The notes under the pieces: model-generated
Databases searched by the model: none
Told to the model about the DNA's origin: nothing
The model's input: only the letters and a program-made list of their open reading frames with translations
Made by a program: the position numbers and the translations under genes
NCBI GenBank assembly: GCA_036705565.1
Contig: JAUBUY010000010.1
From: Microcoleus sp036705565
GTDB lineage: Bacteria > Cyanobacteriota > Cyanobacteriia > Cyanobacteriales > Microcoleaceae
Strand: one strand, 5' to 3'
DNA: 64,000 nt
Part shown: piece by piece, positions 35,451 through 44,951 of the stretch
How positions within the stretch are numbered: the stretch's first letter is position 1
Layout of the letters: each line of letters opens with the position of its first letter

Positions 35451-35562
35451 AGCACTGCAGCTCTAAGTCATCGTCGCCGAAATGAGAAGTTTCATACAGG
35501 CGATTTATAGCCTGCAATCTGAAGCACTACAGCTCTAAGTCACCGCCGTAGAAATGAGAAGT
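35451..35562. repeat. 40-bp imperfect direct duplication
   Basis: 35451-35490 and 35523-35562 match at about 35 of 40 positions. The second copy encodes the last residues of the 35527-35865 gene; the first is its noncoding duplicate. Confidence 0.75.
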
Positions 35563-35865
35563 AGCTGTTTGATTTTGATAGGGATTCGCGTCATTTACGC
35601 CTCCCTTAAAATAGGGGTTAGGGTTAGCAGCCGTCTCCGTCCACGGAGTATCTGCTAAATTTAAATCGCCTTCAAAAAGGTTTTCTCGATAGCCATCAGC
35701 AAAGTAGTCTGGAACCCCGTATCCCTCTGTTTGCTGACTGCTATAACTGTTGCTTCGATATCCGTTAAGGGAGGATTCGCACGGGTTACTTTCACGACCA
35801 CTAACAGCATAACCATCAGCGCTATAACCTGGTTCATTGGCACAGATATTGTTTGGATCGTTCAT
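35527..35865 (-). CDS. Small acidic Tyr/Asn/Gly-rich protein
   Basis: 112 residues, ATG start. Composition is dominated by Asn, Tyr, Gly, Ser, Asp and Glu, with repeated short Y-x-x-D/G-Y motifs (PGYSADGYAVSG, PDYFADGY) and almost no hydrophobic core. It is probably disordered. It is first in the minus-strand group leading to the transglycosylase-like gene. The C terminus ends GGDLEL, a stretch whose DNA is duplicated just downstream. No family recognised. Confidence 0.45.
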   Translation of the reverse strand: MNDPNNICANEPGYSADGYAVSGRESNPCESSLNGYRSNSYSSQQTEGYGVPDYFADGYRENLFEGDLNLADTPWTETAANPNPYFKGGVNDANPYQNQTATSHFYGGDLEL

Positions 35866-36233
35866 AAATTATGTAGCTACAAAGTCGTAAGAATCAACAA
35901 TTAAGCGTAGCTAGGGATAACGAGTAGGGGTTTCATCCGATAGTCGTAATTAAACTACCGCCTATCGGCGGATAGGCTACGGCGGCGATTGACGTAGCCT
36001 ATCTGCAAACAACCAAGACCTACTGCTATTGCACGAAACAAAATATAGCGCTGGCATTGCTCTTAATTTCGCCCGCCTTCCATCCAGCAAGGTGGGTAAA
36101 AATTACTCAGAAATATAGAGGTGCGTATCTCTGCCGAATTGTTTGCCCAACAGACGGCGCAAATCCCTGTAACTGAATTCGCTACGCGATTTTTCTGATC
36201 TTCATTCGTCACACAATTATCCTTCAAAAAGAT
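35866..36233. other. Divergent promoter region with a strong hairpin
   Basis: No gene in about 370 bp. gataggctacg (35971-35981) pairs perfectly with cgtagcctatc (35993-36003), loop 11 bases. It is probably a dispersed cyanobacterial palindromic repeat; promoters for both flanking genes should lie here. Confidence 0.5.
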
Positions 36234-36914
36234 ATGACTCAGCTAAATCTGTTAACGCCCGAATTACTTGAACAAATTACCACTCACCCTGTAAAACCTC
36301 AGTCCGGCATTTTGGAAAAGCTGAAGCTATTAGCCCAGATGGGTATGCACCGCGACTTAATAGCCGTGCTACTGGAATTTACCGGAATTCCCCTTCCCCT
36401 TTTACGTTACTATGCAGGCCCATTAGTTTTACACAAAACCCCCTGGTCAGAAAGCATACCTGACTGGTTGAAAACGGCTTGCTTATCCGATAGGCTCGAT
36501 TTGATTCTAGAGGAGTACAGCAACAGAATTGTAGGGAATTACTGCACTTCCACAGAAGTCGTGGCTTATATGATGGGAGCCACATTTGAAGCTCCTCTGC
36601 ACCACAGTTATTACAACGTCTATATGTGGGCAGCACAAGACACCTTGACAAGACATAATCGGCTACCAAATGGTTACAACTTGTCCGAATTAGCTGAATT
36701 TTCAGCGGTGAACTTTGACAGCATCCAAAATGATTATCACCATCTAGCTAGAGCAATTAGGAAAAGCGTTGTCCGTCATGCAGCATCCCAAGGCTGGGGC
36801 AAACGTAAATTGTCCCAAGATAAAAGCGCTGATGCAGATTTACCGACAGAAATGGTAACAGCTAAGTCACCAAAAGATAACTCAAAAGTTGAAGGGCAAT
36901 TGACTTTATTTTAA
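36234..36914 (+). CDS. Protein with C-terminal beta-clamp-binding motif
   Basis: A 226-residue helical protein with ATG start and no domain I recognise. Residues 1-185 look folded (MTQLNLLTPELLEQI, MHRDLIAVLLEFTGIPL, then TSTEVVAYMMGA and NRLPNGYNLSEL). Residues 186-220 are a polar linker, and the last five residues are QLTLF (36897-36911), matching the consensus QL(S/D)LF of proteins that bind the bacterial sliding clamp. The motif sits free at the C terminus, as in several clamp partners. The gene leads a group with a methyltransferase-like gene and the family-A polymerase, so a replication or repair role with the plasmid clamp is likely. Confidence 0.6.
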   Translation: MTQLNLLTPELLEQITTHPVKPQSGILEKLKLLAQMGMHRDLIAVLLEFTGIPLPLLRYYAGPLVLHKTPWSESIPDWLKTACLSDRLDLILEEYSNRIVGNYCTSTEVVAYMMGATFEAPLHHSYYNVYMWAAQDTLTRHNRLPNGYNLSELAEFSAVNFDSIQNDYHHLARAIRKSVVRHAASQGWGKRKLSQDKSADADLPTEMVTAKSPKDNSKVEGQLTLF

Positions 36915-36969
36915 CACGTAAAAAAAGGCAATCTTCGCCAATTCTAGCCCGAATAGCAGCAAAAATAAA

Positions 36970-37554
36970 ATGAAAGATACTTCATCGCTTGCAGAAATGC
37001 TATATGAGCGAATCCGAGAAGCTCCACCTTATTCCTGGTTTCCGTCTCCCCCAGAGCTAATTGAGCTTATGATTGAAGAAGCTCAAATTATTTCAGGAAT
37101 CTACGCCTTAGAACCAACAGCAGGAGACGGCTTATTGGCGCAGGCTATGGTTAGAGCGGGTGCAATCGTTGATGTAATTGAAATAAACCCGCTGCTACAA
37201 CAACTTCTGTTTCAAAAAGGGTTCAATCTAGTTGGAAGTGACTTTTTAACAACTGAACCGCAGAGGCGATATAGCAGAATTTTGGCAAATCCCCCATTTT
37301 CTACGCCCCACATCAAAGGAGTTGATTTAGATATCATACAACGTGCCTATAACCTTTTTTTAGGCAATTATGGACGCCTGGTAAGTGTTGTTAGCAATTC
37401 CATGAATGTCCGAGGCGATCCGCGATCGCAAGCATTTCGAGCCTTTCTTAAGCGCACGTCTGCCAAGTTAATCGAACTTCCCTTAGAAATCTTTTGGGGG
37501 AGCGATCGCCCGGTTACTGTTGAGAGCTACCTAGTCGTAATAGACAAAAAATAG
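36970..37554 (+). CDS. Small methyltransferase-like protein
   Basis: 194 residues with a class I SAM-dependent methyltransferase fold. Motif I is PTAGDGLLAQA (about 45-55) and the acidic end of strand 2 is VIEINP (about 74-79). Motif IV is ANPPFSTP (about 106-113), as in N6-adenine and related amino-methyltransferases. The C-terminal strands include ELPLEIFWGSDRPVTVESYLVV. It is much shorter than restriction methyltransferases and has no target-recognition domain, so its substrate is unclear: DNA is the first guess from NPPF. It lies 55 bases after the clamp-motif gene and 194 before the polymerase gene. A hairpin (37563-37594) follows. Confidence 0.7.
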   Translation: MKDTSSLAEMLYERIREAPPYSWFPSPPELIELMIEEAQIISGIYALEPTAGDGLLAQAMVRAGAIVDVIEINPLLQQLLFQKGFNLVGSDFLTTEPQRRYSRILANPPFSTPHIKGVDLDIIQRAYNLFLGNYGRLVSVVSNSMNVRGDPRSQAFRAFLKRTSAKLIELPLEIFWGSDRPVTVESYLVVIDKK

Positions 37555-37562
37555 ACGATTGC

Positions 37563-37594
37563 TTCCCCACTATACCGTTTTATTAGTGGGGACT
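37563..37594 (+). terminator. Hairpin after the methyltransferase-like gene
   Basis: tccccacta and tagtgggga pair (9 bp) over a loop containing ttt; no T-run follows, so the terminator call is weak. Confidence 0.4.
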
Positions 37595-37748
37595 GCACAA
37601 CTTACCTTTCAACAAATCACTATTGCTTCCTCTTGAAATAAATTTAAGAATGTAACTTAGCCTTCTCTACCGAATATCTGCCCCAATATCTCCGCTATTT
37701 CTATCATTTTTACGACTAAAACTATTACCTTAAAACCCCTCTATTCCC

Positions 37749-39542
37749 ATGAATAATTCCCCACACTACGCCCAAAAATCTATTGTGGAATACGAGCTGA
37801 TTACAAACTTTTCCCGACTAAATGATGTCCTCTCGCCTTTAATAAAAGCTCGTGTTATAGCCATAGACACAGAAACCACCGGGCTAGATCCACTTACGGA
37901 ACGCATCCGACTTATCCAAATAGCTGTCCCCCACCGCCCAGTGATAATTGTCGATCTAGCTGCTTTTGCCGATCGCGAATTATCGCCTTTAAAAGCGCTT
38001 CTAAACAGCCGTGCGCTCAAAATATTTCAAAATGGTAAGTTCGACTGGCAGGTACTAGAAATAGCTGGACTTAGACCGTCTGGCCCATTTTTTGATGTCA
38101 TGCTAGCGAGTCAGGTGTTGCGATCTGGACTCAAGAAAGACCACGATCTACAATCCCTCGCTCTTGAATTTTTAGGAATCAAACTTGACAAAAGCCTACA
38201 GTCGAGCAATTTCGGAGGTAAGTTATCAGCTTCTCAGTTAGAATACGCCGCTTTAGATGCTGCTGTCCTTCTGAAACTTAGAGCGCGACTCATCTCAAAA
38301 CTTCAGAATGCTGGGTTACTAGAAACCGCCCAAATTGAATTTGAAGCGATGCCTGCTGTAGCCCAAATGGAACTAAATGGAATGTTACTGGATGCAAAAC
38401 ACTGGCATTTGGTGGCCGAGGAACTGAAAGCTCAAAAGCAGACTACGCTGGTGGAATTAGTGAAAGCCGGTCTCAAACCAGCCCCTAGCGCACAACTTTC
38501 CCTGTTTCCCGAGATGGTAGAAAGCATAAATCCCCGCTCGTCTGTACAAGTTTTAAGCGCTCTCCATGCCCTAAACATTCCAATTAAGTCAACAAGTAAG
38601 AGCGAACTTATTCCTCTAGCTCGTCAATACCCGATTATTCAGTTGCTACTGAATTATCGGAAATTAGCATCTTTGTGTTCCAACTTTGCTGAGGCATTGC
38701 CCAAACACATTCACCCGATAACGGGGAGAATTCACCCCAGCTATCGGCAATGCGGCGCTCGTTCTGGACGCTTTAGTTGCAAGAAGCCAAACTTGCAAAA
38801 CGTTCCCAGGAATTGTACGGCAAAGGGGATGCGTGCGTGCTTCATTGCTGCTCCCGGATATCAAATTATTAAAGCAGATTACAGCCAAATCGAGCTAAGG
38901 ATTGTCGCTGAAATATCTGGCGATGCAAAAATGTTAGATGCCTACGCTAAAGGTGAAGATTTGCATACTTTAACGGCTTCTTTGATTACAGGTAAGGCAT
39001 TAGAGGAGGTAACGGCAGAGGATAGACGGATAGCTAAATCAGTTAATTTCGGATTAATTTACGGCATGGGTGCTGCCAAACTCCAAGCTTATGCTGAGGA
39101 AAAATATGATGTTCTTTTAACCTTGGACGAAGCTAAAGAGTTCAGAAGACGATTTTTCCAAGCTTATTCTGGAGTCAGAAGATGGCACGACAGCATCAGG
39201 AAAACGGTGTACGTCAAAGACATCAAGCAAATCCGTACAATTGGCGGACGCAGAAGACGGTGGGCAAAGAAACCCCGACTTTCTGAGTTGCTAAATCACC
39301 CTGTTCAAGGAACTTCGGCTGATATGTTGAAAGTGGCGATCGCTCGTTTGTTCAAACTCCTACCCAAGACTGGAGCGAAGTTGATTGGTGTAGTGCATGA
39401 TGAGATTCTGTTAGAGTGTCCGCAAACAACTTTAAAAAGAACCACTTGCATTCTAAAAAAAGTGATGGTGGAAGCTGGAGAGCTATATTTGCAGCAAGTT
39501 CCGGTTGAACTTGAAGTAAAAATTGCTTCTTCTTGGGCTTGA
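37749..39542 (+). CDS. Family-A DNA polymerase with 3'-5' exonuclease and clamp motif
   Basis: A 597-residue Pol I-type polymerase without the 5'-nuclease domain. The proofreading domain is intact: Exo I IDTETTGLD (39-47), Exo II QNGKFD (94-99), Exo III YAALDAA (166-172). Polymerase motifs are complete: A DYSQIELR, B RRIAKSVNFGLIYG, C VHDEIL near the C terminus. Between the domains, residues 249-253 (38493-38507) read QLSLF, the exact consensus beta-clamp-binding peptide, followed by Pro. The same plasmid encodes clamp and loader subunits, so this may be the processive replicase, unlike phage T7 polymerase, which uses thioredoxin. ATG start after a 190-bp gap. Confidence 0.9.
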   Translation: MNNSPHYAQKSIVEYELITNFSRLNDVLSPLIKARVIAIDTETTGLDPLTERIRLIQIAVPHRPVIIVDLAAFADRELSPLKALLNSRALKIFQNGKFDWQVLEIAGLRPSGPFFDVMLASQVLRSGLKKDHDLQSLALEFLGIKLDKSLQSSNFGGKLSASQLEYAALDAAVLLKLRARLISKLQNAGLLETAQIEFEAMPAVAQMELNGMLLDAKHWHLVAEELKAQKQTTLVELVKAGLKPAPSAQLSLFPEMVESINPRSSVQVLSALHALNIPIKSTSKSELIPLARQYPIIQLLLNYRKLASLCSNFAEALPKHIHPITGRIHPSYRQCGARSGRFSCKKPNLQNVPRNCTAKGMRACFIAAPGYQIIKADYSQIELRIVAEISGDAKMLDAYAKGEDLHTLTASLITGKALEEVTAEDRRIAKSVNFGLIYGMGAAKLQAYAEEKYDVLLTLDEAKEFRRRFFQAYSGVRRWHDSIRKTVYVKDIKQIRTIGGRRRRWAKKPRLSELLNHPVQGTSADMLKVAIARLFKLLPKTGAKLIGVVHDEILLECPQTTLKRTTCILKKVMVEAGELYLQQVPVELEVKIASSWA

Positions 39543-39625
39543 ATCCGAAGAAAATTTAGAAATTACCTAATGTAGCGATCATTAGGGGGCAAATTATGGC
39601 TTAGCTTTTCACACATATTGGAGGT

Positions 39626-42448
39626 TCAAGACACGTGTTCCCGCCCCTCTAGCTTGTGTTGAAGCACACTCGCAAGGGGAATACCAGCTTCCACCAATCG
39701 ATACACCAGATTAGAATATCGTTGTAGGATTGCCTTATCACTACGAATCTGCTGCTCAAAGCTGTTCCAAATACGGTTTAATAATTCGGCTGTCTGTTTT
39801 CCATTCCCACGCTGTTCATTCCAAAGGTCATGGACAGCATTACTTGCACATCGATTCAACCATTCGAGTGTTGGTTCTGGTGCAAACTGCCAGCCAATAC
39901 CATTGAGCATGGTGAGAAAATGGCTATAGGCGTAAGAATTATGCCCAGCTACGCTAACCCACTTGTCAAAAATCTCCATAAAAAGGTGGGCGTGCTGCCA
40001 ATCATCCTTAATGCGAGAACTACCATGCTGGGTAAAGACGATTAGTTGTAAAACTTCTCCAGTGTCAATATCGAGGTAGTCATAACTGACTTTTGTGGCA
40101 ATTTCTGAACTATCCAGTACCCACTTGCAAATTTCTTTCCAAATTTCTAAAGCTTGTGTAGTTGGTCCTTCGACGTAATCAATTTGATGACTGATATATC
40201 CATTCAGAAGATCGGCTGTCAGTTTTGGAACCTGAGACCAATTGTCTCGTAACGGTGTCAAAATGTGCTGGCGAGTTTCCTCAACACTTAGCGATTTTGC
40301 CAAATATGCTGCCCAAGTAAAGATAAATTTATTCCACATATAGGGCTTATGAGACTGGGAATATAGTTCATCTTCTATTGGCAAGTTATCTGCGAGTGTT
40401 CGAGCTACTAAATCATCACAAAGCTGGAGCAATTTGTTTTTGGTGGCTGATTCTCTACACAGTTCTGTAAGTGGCAAAGTATAAAGCCCATACTCAACTT
40501 TCCCTCGAATAAAAACAATCTTTCTTACTGTGGGGATTCTAGGAAGCTCTGGAATTTCGTCTTTTGCTAGATAGTCAAAGTGATTCTGAATAACATTGTC
40601 TTTCCAAGTTTCTAGCTTCTTAAAACTGGGTCTAAATCGTCCAACATGAGTTCCATAGTAGTAAATTTTCCCAGGAATTTTAGTTCCATAGTAAAGTTTT
40701 CCAGGAACTATAGATAGCGAGAGACAAAGACTCAAAACATTCCAGCATAATCCTGGATCGAGATTCCATCCATTTTGCAGACCAATAAATACTGCTTTTA
40801 CCACTTCTCCATTATCGGAAAACTGTCTCACTGACTCACTTATTAACTGGAGAATCTGCTGGCGTATTTCAATATCTGCTACACCATGAGTAGCTAGTAA
40901 GGCTAAACCTCGCCCAGCATAAACTTTCACCCTAGACGATGACATAGCATACATGGATGTTTCAGCCATACAAGCAGCCGCAAGTAGAATAGCGCGGCAC
41001 CATTCTAAATGGTTCTGTGTTCTTGCCCACTCAAAATCTGCAATGAGAATTGCTACAGCAACACCCGCTATTGCTTTAAGACGAGTAACATCAAGAATAT
41101 TTTCGTTATCCGTTTCAGAAAAATCTTCGGATGCCTCTAATTCTTTGGCTGCTGCAACAGCTTCTTCTAAAGTCATCCGCTCTTGCGGTACACGATTTTG
41201 AATGGTTTCTTCTGCCCATAGATATACACTAAGCCAAGGTTGGTATTTAACGTTAGGTGCGAGAAGTTTTTGATTCCGTTCTCTCAGTTCTTTAGGAAAT
41301 TCTACCCATATTTGTAATTGTTCACCCACTTGCTGTTGTCGATAATTTTCTCTCCTTCCAAATACTTGATAGTTTTCCATTTTTTCTTGGAGAGCAGCTA
41401 CAAAGTTTGGATCTGATTTTTCTTCTTCATAACGAAAGGGAAGGTTTTCTGTAAATTTATCAACTGCCTGCTCGAATGGAACTCTTAAAGAGTCATCACT
41501 CGACAAAACGTAATAAATTGCTAAATTCTTTCTAATTTCTCGTGAACGCTGCGGTCTTTTATTTCGCCTTTCAAGGACTTCGTAAAGCCAGTCATTATGC
41601 CGATCAAATTCCAAAAGCTTAAGAAATGTTAATGAATTGGTTTGATCGTGAAAGAGACGCTCTCTGTCCATTTCCCAAATATCAGGACAGATTGCAATTG
41701 GTAGTGCTGCTTTTAAACACTTTTCAGGATAAGCAAGTGCTATATTTAAGCAAATACCTAGTACGGCGACTGAATTGCTCTCACTCAATACTTTTTCAAA
41801 AAGAGCTTCAACATTTCTACCTTCTTCAATCTGTCTCTCAATCCACTCTTCTAGTGCCATCAAGGCAGAAATCACAGCATATGAACCATTAGTTATTCCT
41901 CTAAACCAGCAATAAACTTGAGTATCACCCCAAAAATCACGAGAACCGGAGGGTAAATTAATAGTGACTGGTAGAGGAGTTAATTTAGGTCTGTCAAATT
42001 CTTCTCGCTGTTCATACTCACGCCATTTTTCAGATGCAGTATTGGCGAGATTGTGGACTAAACGCAGTCCTTCATCCTCATTCTTAAGCAAGAGATATAA
42101 AAACGGTCCTTGAACAGGTGCAGGGGGGGAAAAATTCAAGATATCGTTTATACCAAAATTTCTATCTTCTGACGAGCTAGTTATTCTTCTAGGAATACTA
42201 GGATAATTTTTTGGATTGATTGGCTTTTGGATAAGTACGCTGATTACAAAATCAACAAATTCTCTTGAGATTGAATCGACAAGAGGCGTAAAGTCTTGAA
42301 TTTTAGAAATTACATCCTTTTTGGCGTCATAATTCCCAGAGTTAGCGAGTTCGCCGAGATAAGAGCCAACTTTCTCTGGCAAAACATCTGCTGAGTGCAG
42401 CACAATTCTGTGTAAGCGGTTTTCGTATTCATCATCATATCTCGACAT
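39626..42448 (-). CDS. Large helical partner of the nuclease-NTPase (predicted defence)
   Basis: About 940 residues from the ATG at 42448, which overlaps the upstream stop by one base (TAATG), a sign of coupled translation; a TTG two codons earlier is less likely. No catalytic motif is seen. The sequence is mostly helical and Trp-rich with repeat-like spacing, consistent with a solenoid of the kind that forms the sensor region of STAND NTPases. The upstream NTPase ends soon after its winged-helix-like region, so the pair looks like a single Avs-type protein divided in two. Suggested job: target recognition for the nuclease-NTPase. I recognise no named family. Confidence 0.55.
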   Translation of the reverse strand: MSRYDDEYENRLHRIVLHSADVLPEKVGSYLGELANSGNYDAKKDVISKIQDFTPLVDSISREFVDFVISVLIQKPINPKNYPSIPRRITSSSEDRNFGINDILNFSPPAPVQGPFLYLLLKNEDEGLRLVHNLANTASEKWREYEQREEFDRPKLTPLPVTINLPSGSRDFWGDTQVYCWFRGITNGSYAVISALMALEEWIERQIEEGRNVEALFEKVLSESNSVAVLGICLNIALAYPEKCLKAALPIAICPDIWEMDRERLFHDQTNSLTFLKLLEFDRHNDWLYEVLERRNKRPQRSREIRKNLAIYYVLSSDDSLRVPFEQAVDKFTENLPFRYEEEKSDPNFVAALQEKMENYQVFGRRENYRQQQVGEQLQIWVEFPKELRERNQKLLAPNVKYQPWLSVYLWAEETIQNRVPQERMTLEEAVAAAKELEASEDFSETDNENILDVTRLKAIAGVAVAILIADFEWARTQNHLEWCRAILLAAACMAETSMYAMSSSRVKVYAGRGLALLATHGVADIEIRQQILQLISESVRQFSDNGEVVKAVFIGLQNGWNLDPGLCWNVLSLCLSLSIVPGKLYYGTKIPGKIYYYGTHVGRFRPSFKKLETWKDNVIQNHFDYLAKDEIPELPRIPTVRKIVFIRGKVEYGLYTLPLTELCRESATKNKLLQLCDDLVARTLADNLPIEDELYSQSHKPYMWNKFIFTWAAYLAKSLSVEETRQHILTPLRDNWSQVPKLTADLLNGYISHQIDYVEGPTTQALEIWKEICKWVLDSSEIATKVSYDYLDIDTGEVLQLIVFTQHGSSRIKDDWQHAHLFMEIFDKWVSVAGHNSYAYSHFLTMLNGIGWQFAPEPTLEWLNRCASNAVHDLWNEQRGNGKQTAELLNRIWNSFEQQIRSDKAILQRYSNLVYRLVEAGIPLASVLQHKLEGREHVS

Positions 42449-44823
42449 TAGCAACCTCTCCTTGCTTCTTCTTCCTTAAGTAATGCGATCGCTATTTCAC
42501 CGATTTCTTTTCGATAAATAAATCCTATTGGCGAGTTGACTTGCCACATCTCCATGAGCTTAACAACTTCTGGGCGAACGGTTGTGGGTAAATCATTGAG
42601 GCGTTTTAGCAACCAACCCATGAAAGGTTGCCACACTGACCATCTTGGAATTGGATCGCTCATTAAAAGCGACTTTACGCGATCGCTTGACCGTAACTCT
42701 TCTTCTGTAAAGAAAGACATTAGTGAAAAGTTCGGCATCACTTCCAAAGTTCGGATTGCAACCATTAACTCGATAAGTCGCCGTGCATTATCAGCTATGA
42801 GTAGCGGTTCAGCTTTATCAAGCAATTCGCTGGAACGTGGAGATACTAGAAGTGCAGTCAGTAATGCTTGCCGCCATCTAGGAGAAAGTTCCGAAGCTTG
42901 CTCAACTTGCTCTATTAACTGTATCCAAGAATCTGCCGTCTTAGAGTTTTCTAGCAAAGCTAACCCCAGCAATTGAACAGATCTATATAAACCGAACGGT
43001 TCATCTAGTTCTTGAAGATAAGCAGATAAGTCCTCACGACGCTGATTCAACACGCAATACATCACCCAGTCTTCAAACAAATCATGGCTAAAGCGATACA
43101 CTTCCCGATCGGGGTCTTGTACAATGATTCGATCTGCAGCGAGAGAAATAATTGACTCTGGAGAAACAGTGTCTTCAACAGTAAAGTGCTTACCAGGAGA
43201 TTTTACAACTTGTTTACCCAATTTCAAAAGAGAATTTTTTCTATCACGACCGGAGACGGAACCTTCATTACCAACCAGTCTGTCCCACCACACTTTACTG
43301 ATTTCAATTTCTGTAGCAACAGGTGGTAAGTCTTCTAGATTTGGAAGCATACGTGGGTCTTCCAGAAGCCTCAACATCAATGGATTCTTAAGAATCGGCG
43401 AAAGCTGACTCAGAGATAACAGTGGTTTAAGTCGAGGACTGTGTTCGACAATACTTTGGAGTTCCTCTACGGTTAATTCCGGTACTTGCAACCTTATTGG
43501 TTTTCCTAGTGATTGCCAGTCCAACCATCTATAGACATTTTGAAGATTTTCTTCCCGTGCTGAGAATACAACTGTCCAATGCCGAGAACCATCTTCGCTA
43601 AGTGGAACCTCTGCTAACGTGCGAAGTAAATCATTCACAACAGCACGTTTACCTATGTCAACAATCCGATCGATCCCATCAATAAAAATAGTTGGTCTAG
43701 AACTTCCACTTAATGCTACGAGAAGTTTATTCAGTGGCTGTTTGAGTTGTAGAGTGCTTGCATAAATACTCCAACCTGTCCCGATGATACGCTCTCCTGA
43801 AATAACTAGAACTTGACCTTCCCCTCGTTGATACTCAACAAGAGTCTTCACTACGGCTGACTTACCAACTCCAGATGAGCCAACTATCTCAATTAGTGAT
43901 GCTTCTGAAAGCTTTTCTAGAGCATCAACGATTAGAGCGGTTCGACTAAGAGTTAAACCTCCAATATCAACTCGGATATCCTTTAGTACAAAATCTGATT
44001 CTTGTCGTATCTTTTCAAGGTCAGAGCGACAATGAATGAGCGAGAGTAGAGAAAACTTAGCTTGCAATCTCTGCATTAAAATCTCTGCATTAAAGCTGCC
44101 AGCAGTTCCATTTGCCTGAGTAGCCACATCAACAAGTTCAGTGAAAAGTTGCGGTGCTTCAGTTTTTTTATCAGTATTTAGCAGATGACTCACCATCTCA
44201 ACAGTATAGCTATAGTCACGCGAACCATCTCGCTGAAAATCAAAATGCAAAATAACCATTGAGCGCAGGAAGTCCCACAACTCATCATCGGTTACACTAC
44301 TCCCTAAGTAAGTATCTAACTTGCCACGAATTAATTGGAGAAAGCTACGCTGAGTTTTATTTGCCAAACGTTGTTGATTAATTCTCTTGAGGAAATCGTT
44401 TGAATCTGTACTGGTACGCGCCCAAGTTAGAACACTTTGATAATGTTCATCAATATTTTTTGAATACAGCCCGATTCCAATCCCAAAGCGATCAATACCA
44501 ATATGAAATTCCGAAGACTTGAAAGTTTCCCAACAAGCTTGGATTACTTCATCAAAGGTTTTATCTTTTTCACCGAAAGTTAAATCTCGTTTAATTTGGA
44601 GAGCAAGCTTAGCCTCACCAACTGGAAGCTCCGAAACAATAATGAGGTCATCTAGTGGCTGTCCCTCATAGAGACGCTGAAAACGTACTTCTCGCGTTAC
44701 TCCTGCCTCTTGACCGCGAGGAACTGCTTGCAATAGCAATGCTGCTAGGTAGTAAGCACCAACTCGGTTTTCGTAATCAGGCCCAGCACCTCCGGTTGAA
44801 ATAGGGCTTGCAACTTTTTTCAT
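42448..44823 (-). CDS. Nuclease-NTPase (predicted antiphage effector)
   Basis: About 791 residues from the ATG at 44823; an upstream TTG at 44865 is possible. The opening GGAGPDYENRVGAYYLAALL, then LDDLIIV and ALQIKR, fits a PD-(D/E)XK nuclease of the Cap4/Mrr-like type, with catalytic Asp and Q-x-K residues visible. The NTPase core has Walker A IVGSSGVGKS (about 318-327) and Walker B PTIFIDGIDRI. A segment YRFSHDLFEDWVMYCVL, typical of STAND proteins after the ATPase, follows, then helical sequence to the end. The partner gene starts at the stop codon. Such nuclease-STAND proteins kill or arrest cells on phage detection. Substrate is not shown. Confidence 0.65.
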   Translation of the reverse strand: MKKVASPISTGGAGPDYENRVGAYYLAALLLQAVPRGQEAGVTREVRFQRLYEGQPLDDLIIVSELPVGEAKLALQIKRDLTFGEKDKTFDEVIQACWETFKSSEFHIGIDRFGIGIGLYSKNIDEHYQSVLTWARTSTDSNDFLKRINQQRLANKTQRSFLQLIRGKLDTYLGSSVTDDELWDFLRSMVILHFDFQRDGSRDYSYTVEMVSHLLNTDKKTEAPQLFTELVDVATQANGTAGSFNAEILMQRLQAKFSLLSLIHCRSDLEKIRQESDFVLKDIRVDIGGLTLSRTALIVDALEKLSEASLIEIVGSSGVGKSAVVKTLVEYQRGEGQVLVISGERIIGTGWSIYASTLQLKQPLNKLLVALSGSSRPTIFIDGIDRIVDIGKRAVVNDLLRTLAEVPLSEDGSRHWTVVFSAREENLQNVYRWLDWQSLGKPIRLQVPELTVEELQSIVEHSPRLKPLLSLSQLSPILKNPLMLRLLEDPRMLPNLEDLPPVATEIEISKVWWDRLVGNEGSVSGRDRKNSLLKLGKQVVKSPGKHFTVEDTVSPESIISLAADRIIVQDPDREVYRFSHDLFEDWVMYCVLNQRREDLSAYLQELDEPFGLYRSVQLLGLALLENSKTADSWIQLIEQVEQASELSPRWRQALLTALLVSPRSSELLDKAEPLLIADNARRLIELMVAIRTLEVMPNFSLMSFFTEEELRSSDRVKSLLMSDPIPRWSVWQPFMGWLLKRLNDLPTTVRPEVVKLMEMWQVNSPIGFIYRKEIGEIAIALLKEEEARRGC

Positions 44824-44951
44824 GCTGATATTCAAGAGCGCTAATCTAGTATTGCCTATTGCCAATTTGCCTTAAAGTCACCATCCTCCCTATCTTAAGA
44901 TAATTATAGACTAAAACTGATGTTAATAAAGAATTGCATTCCCTATCTATG

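Noticed and set aside
35290..35517. N-terminal extension of the transglycosylase-like protein
   Set aside because: Partly a duplicated copy of the neighbouring gene's end; a clean signal peptide starts at 35289.
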